From: Eubacterium callanderi
GTDB lineage: Bacteria > Bacillota > Clostridia > Eubacteriales > Eubacteriaceae
Reading direction: 5' to 3'
Assembly (NCBI RefSeq): GCF_900142645.1
Contig: NZ_FRBP01000007.1
Coordinates: forward strand, 150,662 to 214,661
DNA length: 64,000 nucleotides
The notes below the pieces were generated by a model. That model searched no databases and was not told where the DNA came from. It worked only from the letters and a program-made list of their open reading frames with translations. Position numbers and translations under genes: made by a program. Positions within the stretch are counted from its first letter, which is position 1; the number at the start of each line of letters is the position of its first letter. This document shows positions 8,103 through 16,371 of this stretch, in pieces.

Positions 8103-9500
8103 ATGCATTATGACTGCGCAATCATTGGCGGCGGCGCTGGCGGTATGGCCGCCGCTCTTTCCGCATCCCAAAGGGGCGTGGAAAAAATCGTGCTTTTGGA
8201 GCGTGACCCTGCTGTGGGCGGTATTCTGCGCCAGTGCGTTCACGATGGTTTCGGCACGCTCTATCTGAAAAAATCGCTCACCGGTCCAGAATATGCCGCT
8301 CACTTTAAAAATCAGTTAAAAAACACACCGGTCACAATAAAAACAAGCGCGTCGGTTTTAGAGCTCTCCGGAGAATACGGGGCTTTCAGCGTCAAGTATC
8401 TCAGCAAAACGGAGGGGCCTGCCCGTCTGACCGCGGACACGGTTATTCTGGCCATGGGCTGCCGCGAGAGAACCCTTGGGCAGCTGCGTATCCCCGGAAG
8501 CCGTCCTTCCGGCATATATACTGCCGGTACAGCCCAGTATATGATGAATATCCAGAACCTGATTCCGGGAAAAAACGTGGTGATCCTCGGCTCTGGTGAT
8601 ATTGGTCTCATTATGGCCAGACGGCTGACACTGGAGGGCGCCAGAGTCAGTCTGGTGCTTGGAGAAAAAGCCACAGGGCTGGCCCGCAACCATCTGCAGT
8701 GCATCCAGGATTTTAACCTTCCCATCCGTTTTGGATTTACCGTCGTCTCTGTGCATGGATACAAGCGTCTGAAAGGCGTGAGCATTGCCCCGGTCCTGGC
8801 AGACGGACGGCCCGAGCTTTCCAAAAAAACATATGTTCCCTGCGATACCCTGCTGGTAGCTGCCGGGCTGATTCCGGAAACAGATATACTGGATTCGGAT
8901 TTTGTCCGTCTTGACAAAAATGGCGGCATTAATGTCTATGACAATGGGCAAACCAGTGTTCCAGGACTTTTTGCCTGCGGCAATGTGACCGGCGTCCACG
9001 ATCTTGTGGACAAAGTCAGCATGGCCGGAAAACAGGCCGGCGAGTCTGCTGCATCCTTCCTCGCCGGAAAGCCAGCCGCATCGGGTGAAAAGCTTCCGGA
9101 CGCTTACCTTGAAAAGGAACCGACCTGTGAAGTCCTGAACAGCCTGAAGGAAAATGAACGCCTCTGTGTTCTGTGCCCAAAAGGCTGTATCCTGAGCTTC
9201 GACACTGCCTGCGAACCACCGGAAATCACAGGATACAGATGCAGGCGCGGCCTCCATCATGGCCGGGAGGAGTGGAAGACCCCCAGGCGGATGCTCACCA
9301 CCACGGTCAAAACCGCCGCTGGCGGGCTGGTTCCAGTCAAAAGCAGCGTTCCACTTCCTCAAAGATCACTTCTAAAGGCGATGAAAAAAATACGGAAAAT
9401 CACACTGACATCGTCTGTTGCGCCAGGCACCATTATCTGCAAAAATATCCTGAACAGCGGAGCAGACATTATCACAACAGGAGAAGCACATGAAAACTGA
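8103..9500 (+). CDS. NAD(P)/FAD-dependent oxidoreductase fused to a DUF1667 domain
   Basis: 465 residues. Residues 1-340 are a pyridine-nucleotide/disulfide-type flavoprotein: an FAD Rossmann motif at the start (AIIGGGAGGMAAAL), a second NAD(P) motif VVILGSGDIGLIMARR near residue 160, and the closing GLFACGNVTGVHD FAD segment. From about 345 to the end the sequence matches DUF1667, with cysteines in CVLCPKGC and YRCRRG and the APGTIICKNIL segment. In many Firmicutes the equivalents of this gene, the previous gene and DUF1667 are three separate genes next to glycerol kinase; here two are fused and no kinase is present. It overlaps the next start by 11 nt. Confidence 0.85.
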   Translation: MHYDCAIIGGGAGGMAAALSASQRGVEKIVLLERDPAVGGILRQCVHDGFGTLYLKKSLTGPEYAAHFKNQLKNTPVTIKTSASVLELSGEYGAFSVKYLSKTEGPARLTADTVILAMGCRERTLGQLRIPGSRPSGIYTAGTAQYMMNIQNLIPGKNVVILGSGDIGLIMARRLTLEGARVSLVLGEKATGLARNHLQCIQDFNLPIRFGFTVVSVHGYKRLKGVSIAPVLADGRPELSKKTYVPCDTLLVAAGLIPETDILDSDFVRLDKNGGINVYDNGQTSVPGLFACGNVTGVHDLVDKVSMAGKQAGESAASFLAGKPAASGEKLPDAYLEKEPTCEVLNSLKENERLCVLCPKGCILSFDTACEPPEITGYRCRRGLHHGREEWKTPRRMLTTTVKTAAGGLVPVKSSVPLPQRSLLKAMKKIRKITLTSSVAPGTIICKNILNSGADIITTGEAHEN

Positions 9501-10533
9501 GACGGCATTACAGGATCATCGGCATTTTATAAAAAAAGTCATCTTTATTCTTCTGCTTTTGGTGATTCCTCTGGCTTTTATTTTTACCGCGCTGTTTATC
9601 GGCCGTTACAGCGTGTCGGTTTCTGAGGTTTTGAGAAGCCTTGCCAGCCCCTTTGCCGGCGGGGCTGGCATCTCACCACAAACATTGACCGTTGTACTGC
9701 AGTTGAGACTGCCGAGGGCCATCGCCGCTGCCTTTGTGGGCGCGGGACTATCCGCCAGCGGTACTGCTTTTCAGGGGGTTTTCCGCAATCCACTCGTCGA
9801 CTCAGGCTTTCTGGGGGTTAATTCCGGCGCCGGCTTCGGAGCAGGTCTTGCTATTCTTCTCTTTGGCACAAGCCTTGCCACCTACGGCTTTGCCTTTGCT
9901 TTCGGTGTTTTAGCCGTTATTTTCAGCTACCTGATCGCTAAAATCTATAAGGCTGTTCCCACCATTATGCTCATTCTCGGCGGCACGATTGTCTCCTCAG
10001 TCTTCAGCGCACTGCTGACCCTTCTCAAATCCATTGCCGATGTCAACAGCGAGCTTCCGGCCATTGTTTACTGGCTCATGGGAAGTGTGGCCTCCGTCAG
10101 CTATAAGGACTTCTGGGCTGTTCTGGTCATTCTGGCGGGAATTGTCGGGCTGGCCTTTTTCAGCTGGCAGATCAATGTGATCTCCATGGGGGAAAAGGAA
10201 GCCCGCACCATGGGCGTCAATGTCGTATTCAGCAAGCGCATGATCATTGCCTGCGCGACCCTGGCAACGGCTGGCGCAGTGTGCATTTCCGGTATTATCG
10301 GCTGGGTCGGACTCATTATCCCGCATATTGGGCGGATGCTCATCGGCAATGATACCCGTAAGCTTCTGCCGGTTTCCATGAGTCTGGGGGCTGTGTTCAT
10401 GGTCACCATTGACACCATCAGCCGGAGCGTCACCACCTCCGAAATTCCTCTGGGCGTTTTGACAGCGCTTGTGGGCGCGCCCTTTTTTGTCTTTCTGCTT
10501 AAGAAAACAAAAGGAGGGGGGTGGCAGATGTGA
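9490..10533 (+). CDS. FecCD-family ABC transporter permease (iron/corrinoid/heme type)
   Basis: 347 residues with about ten hydrophobic segments, the FecCD/BtuC fold. Landmarks are LRLPRAIAAAFVGAGLSASG, the FRNPLVDSGFLGVNSGAGFG segment and the ATPase-contact loop around GWVGLIIPHIGRML. It would form the homodimeric membrane channel of a type II importer for chelated iron, heme or corrinoids. The start (ATG, GGAG upstream) lies inside the end of the preceding oxidoreductase gene, and the stop overlaps the ATPase start, so the genes are translationally coupled. Confidence 0.93.
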   Translation: MKTETALQDHRHFIKKVIFILLLLVIPLAFIFTALFIGRYSVSVSEVLRSLASPFAGGAGISPQTLTVVLQLRLPRAIAAAFVGAGLSASGTAFQGVFRNPLVDSGFLGVNSGAGFGAGLAILLFGTSLATYGFAFAFGVLAVIFSYLIAKIYKAVPTIMLILGGTIVSSVFSALLTLLKSIADVNSELPAIVYWLMGSVASVSYKDFWAVLVILAGIVGLAFFSWQINVISMGEKEARTMGVNVVFSKRMIIACATLATAGAVCISGIIGWVGLIIPHIGRMLIGNDTRKLLPVSMSLGAVFMVTIDTISRSVTTSEIPLGVLTALVGAPFFVFLLKKTKGGGWQM

Positions 10534-11324
10534 GTGTGTTAAAAATTACAGATGCTGCTTTTGCCTACGGCGAGCAGCTTATTTTTCAAGATATTACACT
10601 TGAAACCCGGCCAGGTGAAATCTTCTGCCTGATGGGACGAAACGGCTGTGGAAAAAGCACCCTTCTGGACTGCATTCTGGGCATTCATCCTCTGAAAAAA
10701 GGCACGATCCAAATTTCTGATAAAAGTGTCGATGCCTACAAGCCCGCTGAGCTGGCAAAGAAGATGGCTTACCTGCCCCAGAGCCACGAGCATTCCTTCC
10801 CTTACAAGGTGCTCCAGGTTGTGCTCATGGGAAGAACCGCCTATATGAGCCGCTTTGGCTCTCCCACCCAGGAGGATAAGGTCATTGTCAAAAATCTCCT
10901 TAACAAAATCGGCATCACCCACCTTTCCGACAGGCCGTATACCCAGCTCAGCGGCGGAGAGCTTCAGATGGTCATGCTTGCCCGTTCCCTGGCTCAGGAA
11001 GCTCCGCTCATTCTCATGGATGAGCCCACCGCCCACCTGGACTACTATAATGAGCTTTTATTTTTAGAGACCATCGCCTCACTGGTTAAGGATGGCAGGC
11101 AGACCATTTTCATGGCAACTCACTCGCCCAATCAGGCTTTTTACCTCGAAAACCGCGGAATCCCTGTCCGTGTAGGTCTGATGTGCAACGGAAAACTTAT
11201 CGAAACAGGGCCGCCTGCCAAAACTCTGACGTCTGCAAATCTCGGGCAGGTTTATAATATCGAAGCACGTATTCTGGATTCTGGGGAGACAAAGCAGGTA
11301 ATGCCTGTAGGTACTTTAAAATAA
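10530..11324 (+). CDS. ABC transporter ATP-binding protein (iron/corrinoid/heme type)
   Basis: 264 residues from the GTG at 10530, which forms a GTGA overlap with the permease stop and is well spaced from AGGAGGGGG; the GTG at 10521 abuts that site and is less likely. Walker A is GRNGCGKST, the signature is LSGGELQMVMLARSLAQ, and Walker B is LILMDEPTAHLDY. The FecE/BtuD/HmuV subfamily fits the neighbouring permease. It powers import from the cytoplasmic face. Confidence 0.93.
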   Translation: MSVLKITDAAFAYGEQLIFQDITLETRPGEIFCLMGRNGCGKSTLLDCILGIHPLKKGTIQISDKSVDAYKPAELAKKMAYLPQSHEHSFPYKVLQVVLMGRTAYMSRFGSPTQEDKVIVKNLLNKIGITHLSDRPYTQLSGGELQMVMLARSLAQEAPLILMDEPTAHLDYYNELLFLETIASLVKDGRQTIFMATHSPNQAFYLENRGIPVRVGLMCNGKLIETGPPAKTLTSANLGQVYNIEARILDSGETKQVMPVGTLK

Positions 11325-11336
11325 AGGAGTTAAAAA

Positions 11337-12440
11337 ATGAAAAAGATTAAAGGATATGTCCGTATTACGCTGGCTCTGTTTTTTATCACAATGCTTTTGA
11401 GCGGGTGCTCCCAGCCCGGAATCACCGCCTCAGATAACACTCCAACACACACCATTACCGACAGCGCCGGCCGCCAGGTGGAAATTCCCACGGAAATAAA
11501 GAAGGCCGCGGTTCTCGACGCTTTTATGACAGAGGCCATTGTCATGAGCCAGGGCGGTGAGCAGATTGTCAGCTGTCCTGCCGGTACGAAGCGCAATGTA
11601 CTGCTCAAAGAAATTTATCCTGAAATTGAAAATGCCGTCACAGTCACCAGCAGCGGGGTCATTAACGCCGAAGCATTGATGGAACTCAAGCCGGATGTGG
11701 TTTTAATCAAGCGTGAAATCTACCAGAGCGAGGCTGAGGCGCAAAAGCTGGATAAGCTGGGAATTCCCTATGTGGTGGTGAGCTATGACAATATGGCTGA
11801 GCAGATAGAAGCCCTGCGGCTGATCGCTTCAGTCATGGGGGGAAGGGTTGCTCAAAACATGGAGACCCTCTGCCAGGAATACGAGAGGGTCATCACTCTG
11901 TGTGAAGAGCGGAGCGCCAGAATTCCTGAGAGTGAACGCGTGAAAGTCTACCATTCCATCACAGAGGCTGTGCGGACAGATGGTGAAAACTCTCTCGGAA
12001 GTGACTGGATAAAAACCGTGGGCTGTACCGATGTATCTGTCGGCTCAGAGCTCAAATCTGAAGGGGATGACTACTATGCCAGTATTGAGCAGATTTTTGT
12101 ATGGGACCCGGATGTGGTGATCTGTAATGACGCCAGCACAGCGGAATATTTCAAGACCAATGAAAAATTTCAGGGCCTTCGGGCAGTACGTGAAAACCAG
12201 GTCTATAATATCCCCATTGGCTTTACCCGCTGGGGCCATCAGGGAAGCTGTGAAACCTTCTTTGGCATGCTCTGGCTTGGGACCACTGTCTATCCGGAAG
12301 TTTACGGCGACATTGACCTCCGCGCAGAGGTGACGGATTTTTACCAGAATGTTGCCGGTATCCAGGTAGACGACGCCCTCTGGGATAAAATACTCTCCGG
12401 CAGGGATATCCGCCAGGGCGGCAAGAATTCAGGAAAATAA
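11337..12440 (+). CDS. ABC transporter substrate-binding lipoprotein (TroA/BtuF fold)
   Basis: 367 residues. A lipoprotein signal peptide ends in the lipobox LLSGC at about residue 22. The domain begins with ITDSAGRQVEIPTEI, typical of iron, siderophore, heme and cobalamin binding proteins, followed by LMELKPDVVLIKREIY. The mature protein would be lipid-anchored outside the membrane and deliver ligand to the permease encoded upstream. The ligand cannot be read from the sequence; tungstate or corrinoid-like ligands are also possible for this fold. AAAGGAG precedes the ATG, 12 nt after the ATPase stop. Confidence 0.9.
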   Translation: MKKIKGYVRITLALFFITMLLSGCSQPGITASDNTPTHTITDSAGRQVEIPTEIKKAAVLDAFMTEAIVMSQGGEQIVSCPAGTKRNVLLKEIYPEIENAVTVTSSGVINAEALMELKPDVVLIKREIYQSEAEAQKLDKLGIPYVVVSYDNMAEQIEALRLIASVMGGRVAQNMETLCQEYERVITLCEERSARIPESERVKVYHSITEAVRTDGENSLGSDWIKTVGCTDVSVGSELKSEGDDYYASIEQIFVWDPDVVICNDASTAEYFKTNEKFQGLRAVRENQVYNIPIGFTRWGHQGSCETFFGMLWLGTTVYPEVYGDIDLRAEVTDFYQNVAGIQVDDALWDKILSGRDIRQGGKNSGK

Positions 12441-12451
12441 GGAGCTTAAAA

Positions 12452-13345
12452 ATGATTAGATATTACCTCTGTGTCGATGACACCGATGACCTGACCAAAA
12501 AAACCAGTACCGGAAAAATAGCCGAGCATATCAAAAAAGAGGCCGAATCCCTCGGCAGTGTCATTGATTACGGCATCACACGGCACCAGCTGCTTCTGGA
12601 CGACGCAATTGCCTACACCTCCCACAACAGCTCCATGTGCTTTTCGGGCAGTCTCTCCGAAGGCCAGCTCAGCAGGCTGTGGGAAAAAGCTGCAGAAATT
12701 ATCATGGCCGAAAAAGCTGAAACAGCTGACCCAGGCCTCTGTCTCTGCCGTCTGGATCAGCTGAAATTTCCGGAGAAACTGCTGACTTTTGGAAAAAAGG
12801 CACAGCGCAGCGTCATCAAAAAGGAGGAAGCTTATGATCTCGCTCGCAGCGTCGGCGGCACACGCCTTGAGGAATTTGGCGGCACAGGTATCGGCGTCAT
12901 CGGCGCCCTGGCCGGCGCAGGGCTGAGGCTTAGTGGAAACGATGGCAGTATCCGGGGGAAATCCGGTATTGGCACATGCCAGACCACCCTGAGCGCCGCT
13001 GAAATGCAGAACCGCCTTGGCGTATCGCACATCATCGAGCGCTCAGGCGCTGTGCTTCCGCCGGATACCCCGGTTTACATTGAAGATTATGCCAAAATCG
13101 TTCTGCTCGGCCACCAGCTGGTGGCCGTGGCAAAAAGAAACGAAGCAGATGGCTTTGAGCTCTGTAAAAAATCCGATCTCTATACCGGGGATAAAAAAAC
13201 AGGCGGCTGGGAACTGGGCTGCGCTTTTTTCAAGCGTGACAATGATGAGGAAGAGTGCCTGGACGATCTGGATAAAACCTGCTGTAACTGTCTTTACCGG
13301 CGATGGACAAAGGAAGGCTATCGGTGCAGCATTGAAAAAAGATAG
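12452..13345 (+). CDS. TiaS-like nucleotide-binding protein with C-terminal Cys cluster
   Basis: 297 residues. The N-terminus CVDDTDDLTKKTSTGKIA resembles the GIDDTD motif of archaeal TiaS, which phosphorylates and modifies tRNA-Ile cytidine with agmatine. A glycine-rich FGGTGIGVIGALAGAG segment at about 145-160 also recalls TiaS. The C-terminus has four cysteines in CCNCLYRRW...YRC, a likely zinc ribbon. Bacteria normally use TilS for the same tRNA step, so a different role is likely. It is the last gene of the importer operon (11 nt after the lipoprotein gene, AAGGAG present), which links it to the imported ligand rather than to tRNA. The assignment is by motif only. Confidence 0.65.
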   Translation: MIRYYLCVDDTDDLTKKTSTGKIAEHIKKEAESLGSVIDYGITRHQLLLDDAIAYTSHNSSMCFSGSLSEGQLSRLWEKAAEIIMAEKAETADPGLCLCRLDQLKFPEKLLTFGKKAQRSVIKKEEAYDLARSVGGTRLEEFGGTGIGVIGALAGAGLRLSGNDGSIRGKSGIGTCQTTLSAAEMQNRLGVSHIIERSGAVLPPDTPVYIEDYAKIVLLGHQLVAVAKRNEADGFELCKKSDLYTGDKKTGGWELGCAFFKRDNDEEECLDDLDKTCCNCLYRRWTKEGYRCSIEKR

Positions 13346-13363
13346 GCTTTTGCCTATCTTTTT
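13338..13363 (+). terminator. Terminator of the importer operon
   Basis: AAAGATAGGC, loop TTTT, GCCTATC and five T. The hairpin includes the last codons and stop of the TiaS-like gene. Confidence 0.85.
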
Positions 13364-13379
13364 AATTATATAATACTAT

Positions 13380-13408
13380 TTGCCAAACTCATTCCACTAA
13401 AGTACAAT
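13380..13408 (+). promoter_or_regulatory. Promoter of the chromate transporter pair
   Basis: TTGCCA (13380-13385), 17-bp spacer, TACAAT (13403-13408), 33 bp before the ATG. Confidence 0.65.
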
Positions 13409-13441
13409 AGAATCATCAAATCTCACACAAAGGATTTTTAT

Positions 13442-14008
13442 ATGGATGCCAAGAAACTTTTTAAATTGTTTATCTCAACCTTCAGTCTAAGCATGTTTAC
13501 CTTTGGCGGAGGCTACGTTATTGTGCCGCTCATGCGCAAAAAATTCGTCAAAGAGCTGGGATGGATCGAGGAACAGGAAATGCTGGATCTCACAGCCATC
13601 GCCCAGTCTTCTCCCGGCGCCATGGCCGTTAATGCCTCCATTCTGGTCGGATACCGAGTCGCGGGTGTTACCGGCGCTTTTGTGGCCATTGTCGGGACCG
13701 TGCTGCCGCCGCTGATCATTTTGTCCGTCATCTCACTGTTTTACACAGCCTTCCGCGACAACCTCTACGTGGGGTTCCTGCTTAAAGCCATGCAGGCTGG
13801 GGTATCCGCTGTCATTGTGGATGTTGTCATCGACATGGGGGGAGATGTTTTTAAATCCCGCAAGGCGCTGCCGGTCATCATGATGTTTGTGGTTTTTATC
13901 CTCAGCGCTTTTGTAAAAATGAACGTGATTATCCTCATTCTGATCTGCGGCCTGATCGGCGCTCTTGTGACCTTTACAGCCAGGCGCACCGGAAAAAATC
14001 TTTTATAG
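13442..14008 (+). CDS. Chromate transporter (CHR) family protein, first half
   Basis: 188 residues, a single CHR domain. It begins with the family motif FTFGGGYVIVPLM and contains AIAQSSPGAMAVNAS, both diagnostic of the six-helix half-unit. In many Firmicutes two short CHR genes in tandem replace the single long ChrA. The family exports chromate in proteobacteria, but the natural substrate of the short paired form is unsettled. It lies 9 nt before its partner gene. Confidence 0.9.
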   Translation: MDAKKLFKLFISTFSLSMFTFGGGYVIVPLMRKKFVKELGWIEEQEMLDLTAIAQSSPGAMAVNASILVGYRVAGVTGAFVAIVGTVLPPLIILSVISLFYTAFRDNLYVGFLLKAMQAGVSAVIVDVVIDMGGDVFKSRKALPVIMMFVVFILSAFVKMNVIILILICGLIGALVTFTARRTGKNLL

Positions 14009-14017
14009 GAGGCGGCC

Positions 14018-14593
14018 ATGACTTATCTTCAGTTATTTATCAGCTTTTTCCAGATCGGTCTCTTCAGCATCGGCGGTGGATACGCGGCGCTGCCGCTCAT
14101 TCAGGAGCAGGTCGTCAACCTCCACGGCTGGATGGACATGACCCAGTTCATTGACATCATCACCATTTCCCAGATGACGCCAGGCCCCATCGCCATCAAT
14201 GCCGCCACCTTTGTGGGCATCAAGACCGCCGGGATCGGCGGCGCTGTCATCGCCACTGTCGGCTGCGTCACACCTTCCTGCATCATCGTATTGATTCTGG
14301 CCGCGGTATACTACCGCTTCCGCAATTTAAACACCATCAAAGGCGTCCTCTCCGGCCTCCGTCCCGCTGTGGTGGCCCTCATCGCCTCAGCCGGCCTCTC
14401 CATTGTCATCGTGGCCTTTTTTAAAAACGGCCTGGTGCAGTTTGCAGCGGACAATATTGATTTTGTGGCGGTGGTCCTCTTTGCCGTCAGCCTTTTTATC
14501 CTCCGGAAATTCAAGCTTAATCCCATCTACGTCATGCTGGGGTGCGGGGTCATTGGCATGGGGATATATGCGGCGCTTAATTTTATGGCCTGA
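14018..14593 (+). CDS. Chromate transporter (CHR) family protein, second half
   Basis: 191 residues, the paired CHR domain. FSIGGGYAALPLIQ and ISQMTPGPIAINAATFVG correspond to the motifs of the first half but with inverted topology expected from the family. AGGAGGC precedes the ATG. Its 3' end overlaps the convergent DUF1638 gene by 11 bp; no terminator is visible between them. Confidence 0.9.
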   Translation: MTYLQLFISFFQIGLFSIGGGYAALPLIQEQVVNLHGWMDMTQFIDIITISQMTPGPIAINAATFVGIKTAGIGGAVIATVGCVTPSCIIVLILAAVYYRFRNLNTIKGVLSGLRPAVVALIASAGLSIVIVAFFKNGLVQFAADNIDFVAVVLFAVSLFILRKFKLNPIYVMLGCGVIGMGIYAALNFMA

Positions 14594-15227
14594 ACATTTC
14601 CTCCCGGATGGTCTCGCCCGGCGGAATCACGATAAACCGCTCATCGCTGCTGCCGTTCAGCATCTCGATGACGAGCTTCACGTCACCTTCGGTTTCCTGA
14701 AGCTCGAGGTCCAGCTTTTCGACCACCCCAGCGCATTTTTCACGGACATTCTGATCCTCCACGCCGGTTTTGACAAACATAAGGTACTTATAATTCTTAT
14801 ACATGGCTTTTATGACGCGTAAAGCCCTTTTTTCGCCGTATTTTTCCTTCATGCGGTCATATTCATATCCAAGGCCTTCTTCACCCCATAACCAGCCTTG
14901 TGAGACGAAATACGAGGTCCGCCGCAATTCGGCGGTGTTGGGGTTATGGCAGAGCAGAACATCGATGCAGTCCTCCACCTTTGGCAGCACCACTGGGCAG
15001 TTCTTTGCCTGTATGCCGGTCATGGCCTGTCCGCAGTGCCCATAAAGCAGGTAAATCCTGTCTGCGCCGGTCTCCGCGTCAATGGCGGACTGTACCTTTT
15101 CGTGAAGGGTTTCCGGCACATTGTGCAGCTGGTCCTCCAGCCAGTTAAATTTAAAATCCGACGGATCCTCCAGCCCGGCTTCAATTTCTCTGCGAAGCAC
15201 GCTGCATCCGATAACCACCTTTTTCAT
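14583..15227 (-). CDS. DUF1638 family protein
   Basis: 214 residues. The start MKKVVIGCSVLRREIE and the LYGHCGQAM segment are typical of DUF1638. The family is found mainly in methanogens and acetogens, often beside corrinoid methyltransferases, and its function is not established. Several cysteines and histidines (GC, GHC, NC, LLCHN) could bind a metal or corrinoid. A strong ribosome site (AGGAGG) precedes the ATG. No methyltransferase lies nearby; the neighbours are the chromate transporter pair (convergent) and a PTS/epimerase group. Confidence 0.8.
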   Translation of the reverse strand: MKKVVIGCSVLRREIEAGLEDPSDFKFNWLEDQLHNVPETLHEKVQSAIDAETGADRIYLLYGHCGQAMTGIQAKNCPVVLPKVEDCIDVLLCHNPNTAELRRTSYFVSQGWLWGEEGLGYEYDRMKEKYGEKRALRVIKAMYKNYKYLMFVKTGVEDQNVREKCAGVVEKLDLELQETEGDVKLVIEMLNGSSDERFIVIPPGETIREEMFRP

Positions 15228-15325
15228 TTTTCTCCTCCTTTGCGCCGCCTTTCTGACAGCTTTCCTTTAGGCCATTATAAAAACATGCGAAAGTCCTGTC
15301 AATCCTGCAAAAAAAGAATACAAAA

Positions 15326-15343
15326 AAGCGGCCAAAGCCGCTT
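15326..15343 (-). terminator. Terminator of the gyrA-PTS-rpe group
   Basis: AGCGGC, loop CAAA, GCCGCT; on the minus strand the stem is followed by TTTTTTG. It lies 38 bp past the IIB stop codon. Confidence 0.88.
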
Positions 15344-15380
15344 ATAAATGAAATCCTATTCGAAAAAACTCGTCTGTCTG

Positions 15381-15665
15381 TTATCCTCTCAGAATTTCCA
15401 GCAGCTCGCCGGTTGTCTTCTGAAGATTGATGCCTGTTAAAAAGGAACGGCCATTCATAACTGGAATATCAACGTCGCCCTCGAGCTGACAGGTACATAC
15501 AATAATGTCGGGCTTAATCTCGGCAGCCTTCTGAGCCACCTCCGATGCTTTTGCCTGGACGGTTTTCAGTTCAACACCATTTTCTGACGCAATTTTTTCA
15601 ATTTTTTTGGCCACTACGGTAGAAGTCGCCACAGCGGCGCCGCAGGCCACTAAAACAGTTTTCAT
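15381..15665 (-). CDS. PTS sugar transporter subunit IIB, galactitol (GatB) type
   Basis: 94 residues. The start MKTVLVACGAAVATSTVVAK holds the phospho-accepting cysteine in the VACGAAVATS loop, as in GatB. IIB receives phosphate from IIA and passes it to sugar bound by IIC. The gene overlaps the rpe stop by 4 nt (ATGA), so the two are coupled. A IIA gene sits on the other side of rpe, but no IIC membrane component is in the window. Confidence 0.87.
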   Translation of the reverse strand: MKTVLVACGAAVATSTVVAKKIEKIASENGVELKTVQAKASEVAQKAAEIKPDIIVCTCQLEGDVDIPVMNGRSFLTGINLQKTTGELLEILRG

Positions 15666-16321
15666 TTCTTTGCACCATCCATTATTTTTCTGAAATGGCT
15701 GATATTTTCTTTCATATCGCCGCTAAACAGGCAGGAGCCGGATACAATGACATTGGCGCCAGCTTCGACAACAGTGCTCAGGGTTTCAAAGTTCACGCCG
15801 CCGTCGATCTCCAGATCAACATCACGGCCGCCGATCATGGCCCGGATTCCCTTTAAACGTTCTGTGGTTTCGGGAATATACTTCTGCCCGCCAAAGCCTG
15901 GATAAACGCCCATGACCAGAATCATGGAAATATCGTCAATGAAAGGAGCCAGCACATCGATTGGCGTGTCCGGGGAAATGACCAGGCTTGCCTTGCAGCC
16001 GGATTTTTTAATCAGGTCAATACATTCCTGTGTATCGTCCTCGACTTCAACATGCACGGTGATGATATCCGCTCCGGCGTCAGCAAAACGTTCGATATAT
16101 TTCAGCGGTTCACTGATCATCAGATGGACATCAAATGGAAGGCCGATGGTTTTACGGAGGCATTTTACCTGATCTGGCCCGATGGTAATGTTTGGAACAA
16201 AATGGCCGTCCATCACGTCCACATGAAGCCAGTCCGCACCGCCGGCTTCCACGGATTTTAAATCACGGTCCAGATTGGCAAAATCCGCGCTCAGCATTGA
16301 TGGGGAAATTTTGTAATTCAT
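15662..16321 (-). CDS. rpe: Ribulose-phosphate 3-epimerase
   Basis: 219 residues from the ATG at 16321, which follows GAGAGG; the extra residues from 16351 have no ribosome site. Landmarks of the TIM barrel are ISPSMLSADFANL at the start, HVDVMDGHFVPNITIG (metal-binding His and Asp), DVHLMI, VMGVYPGFGGQ and LEIDGGVN. The enzyme interconverts ribulose-5-phosphate and xylulose-5-phosphate in the pentose phosphate pathway; paralogues in PTS operons can act on allulose- or other pentulose/hexulose-phosphates. Being placed between PTS IIA and IIB genes, it may process the imported sugar phosphate. Confidence 0.93.
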   Translation of the reverse strand: MNYKISPSMLSADFANLDRDLKSVEAGGADWLHVDVMDGHFVPNITIGPDQVKCLRKTIGLPFDVHLMISEPLKYIERFADAGADIITVHVEVEDDTQECIDLIKKSGCKASLVISPDTPIDVLAPFIDDISMILVMGVYPGFGGQKYIPETTERLKGIRAMIGGRDVDLEIDGGVNFETLSTVVEAGANVIVSGSCLFSGDMKENISHFRKIMDGAKK

Positions 16322-16371
16322 AATGAGTACCTCTCTCTTATTAATGATCATCTTAACGATCGGCTGAGAAG

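Noticed and set aside
8358-9362. 334-codon open reading opposite the DUF1667-fusion flavoprotein
   Set aside because: Antisense shadow caused by codon bias in a real gene; no family features.
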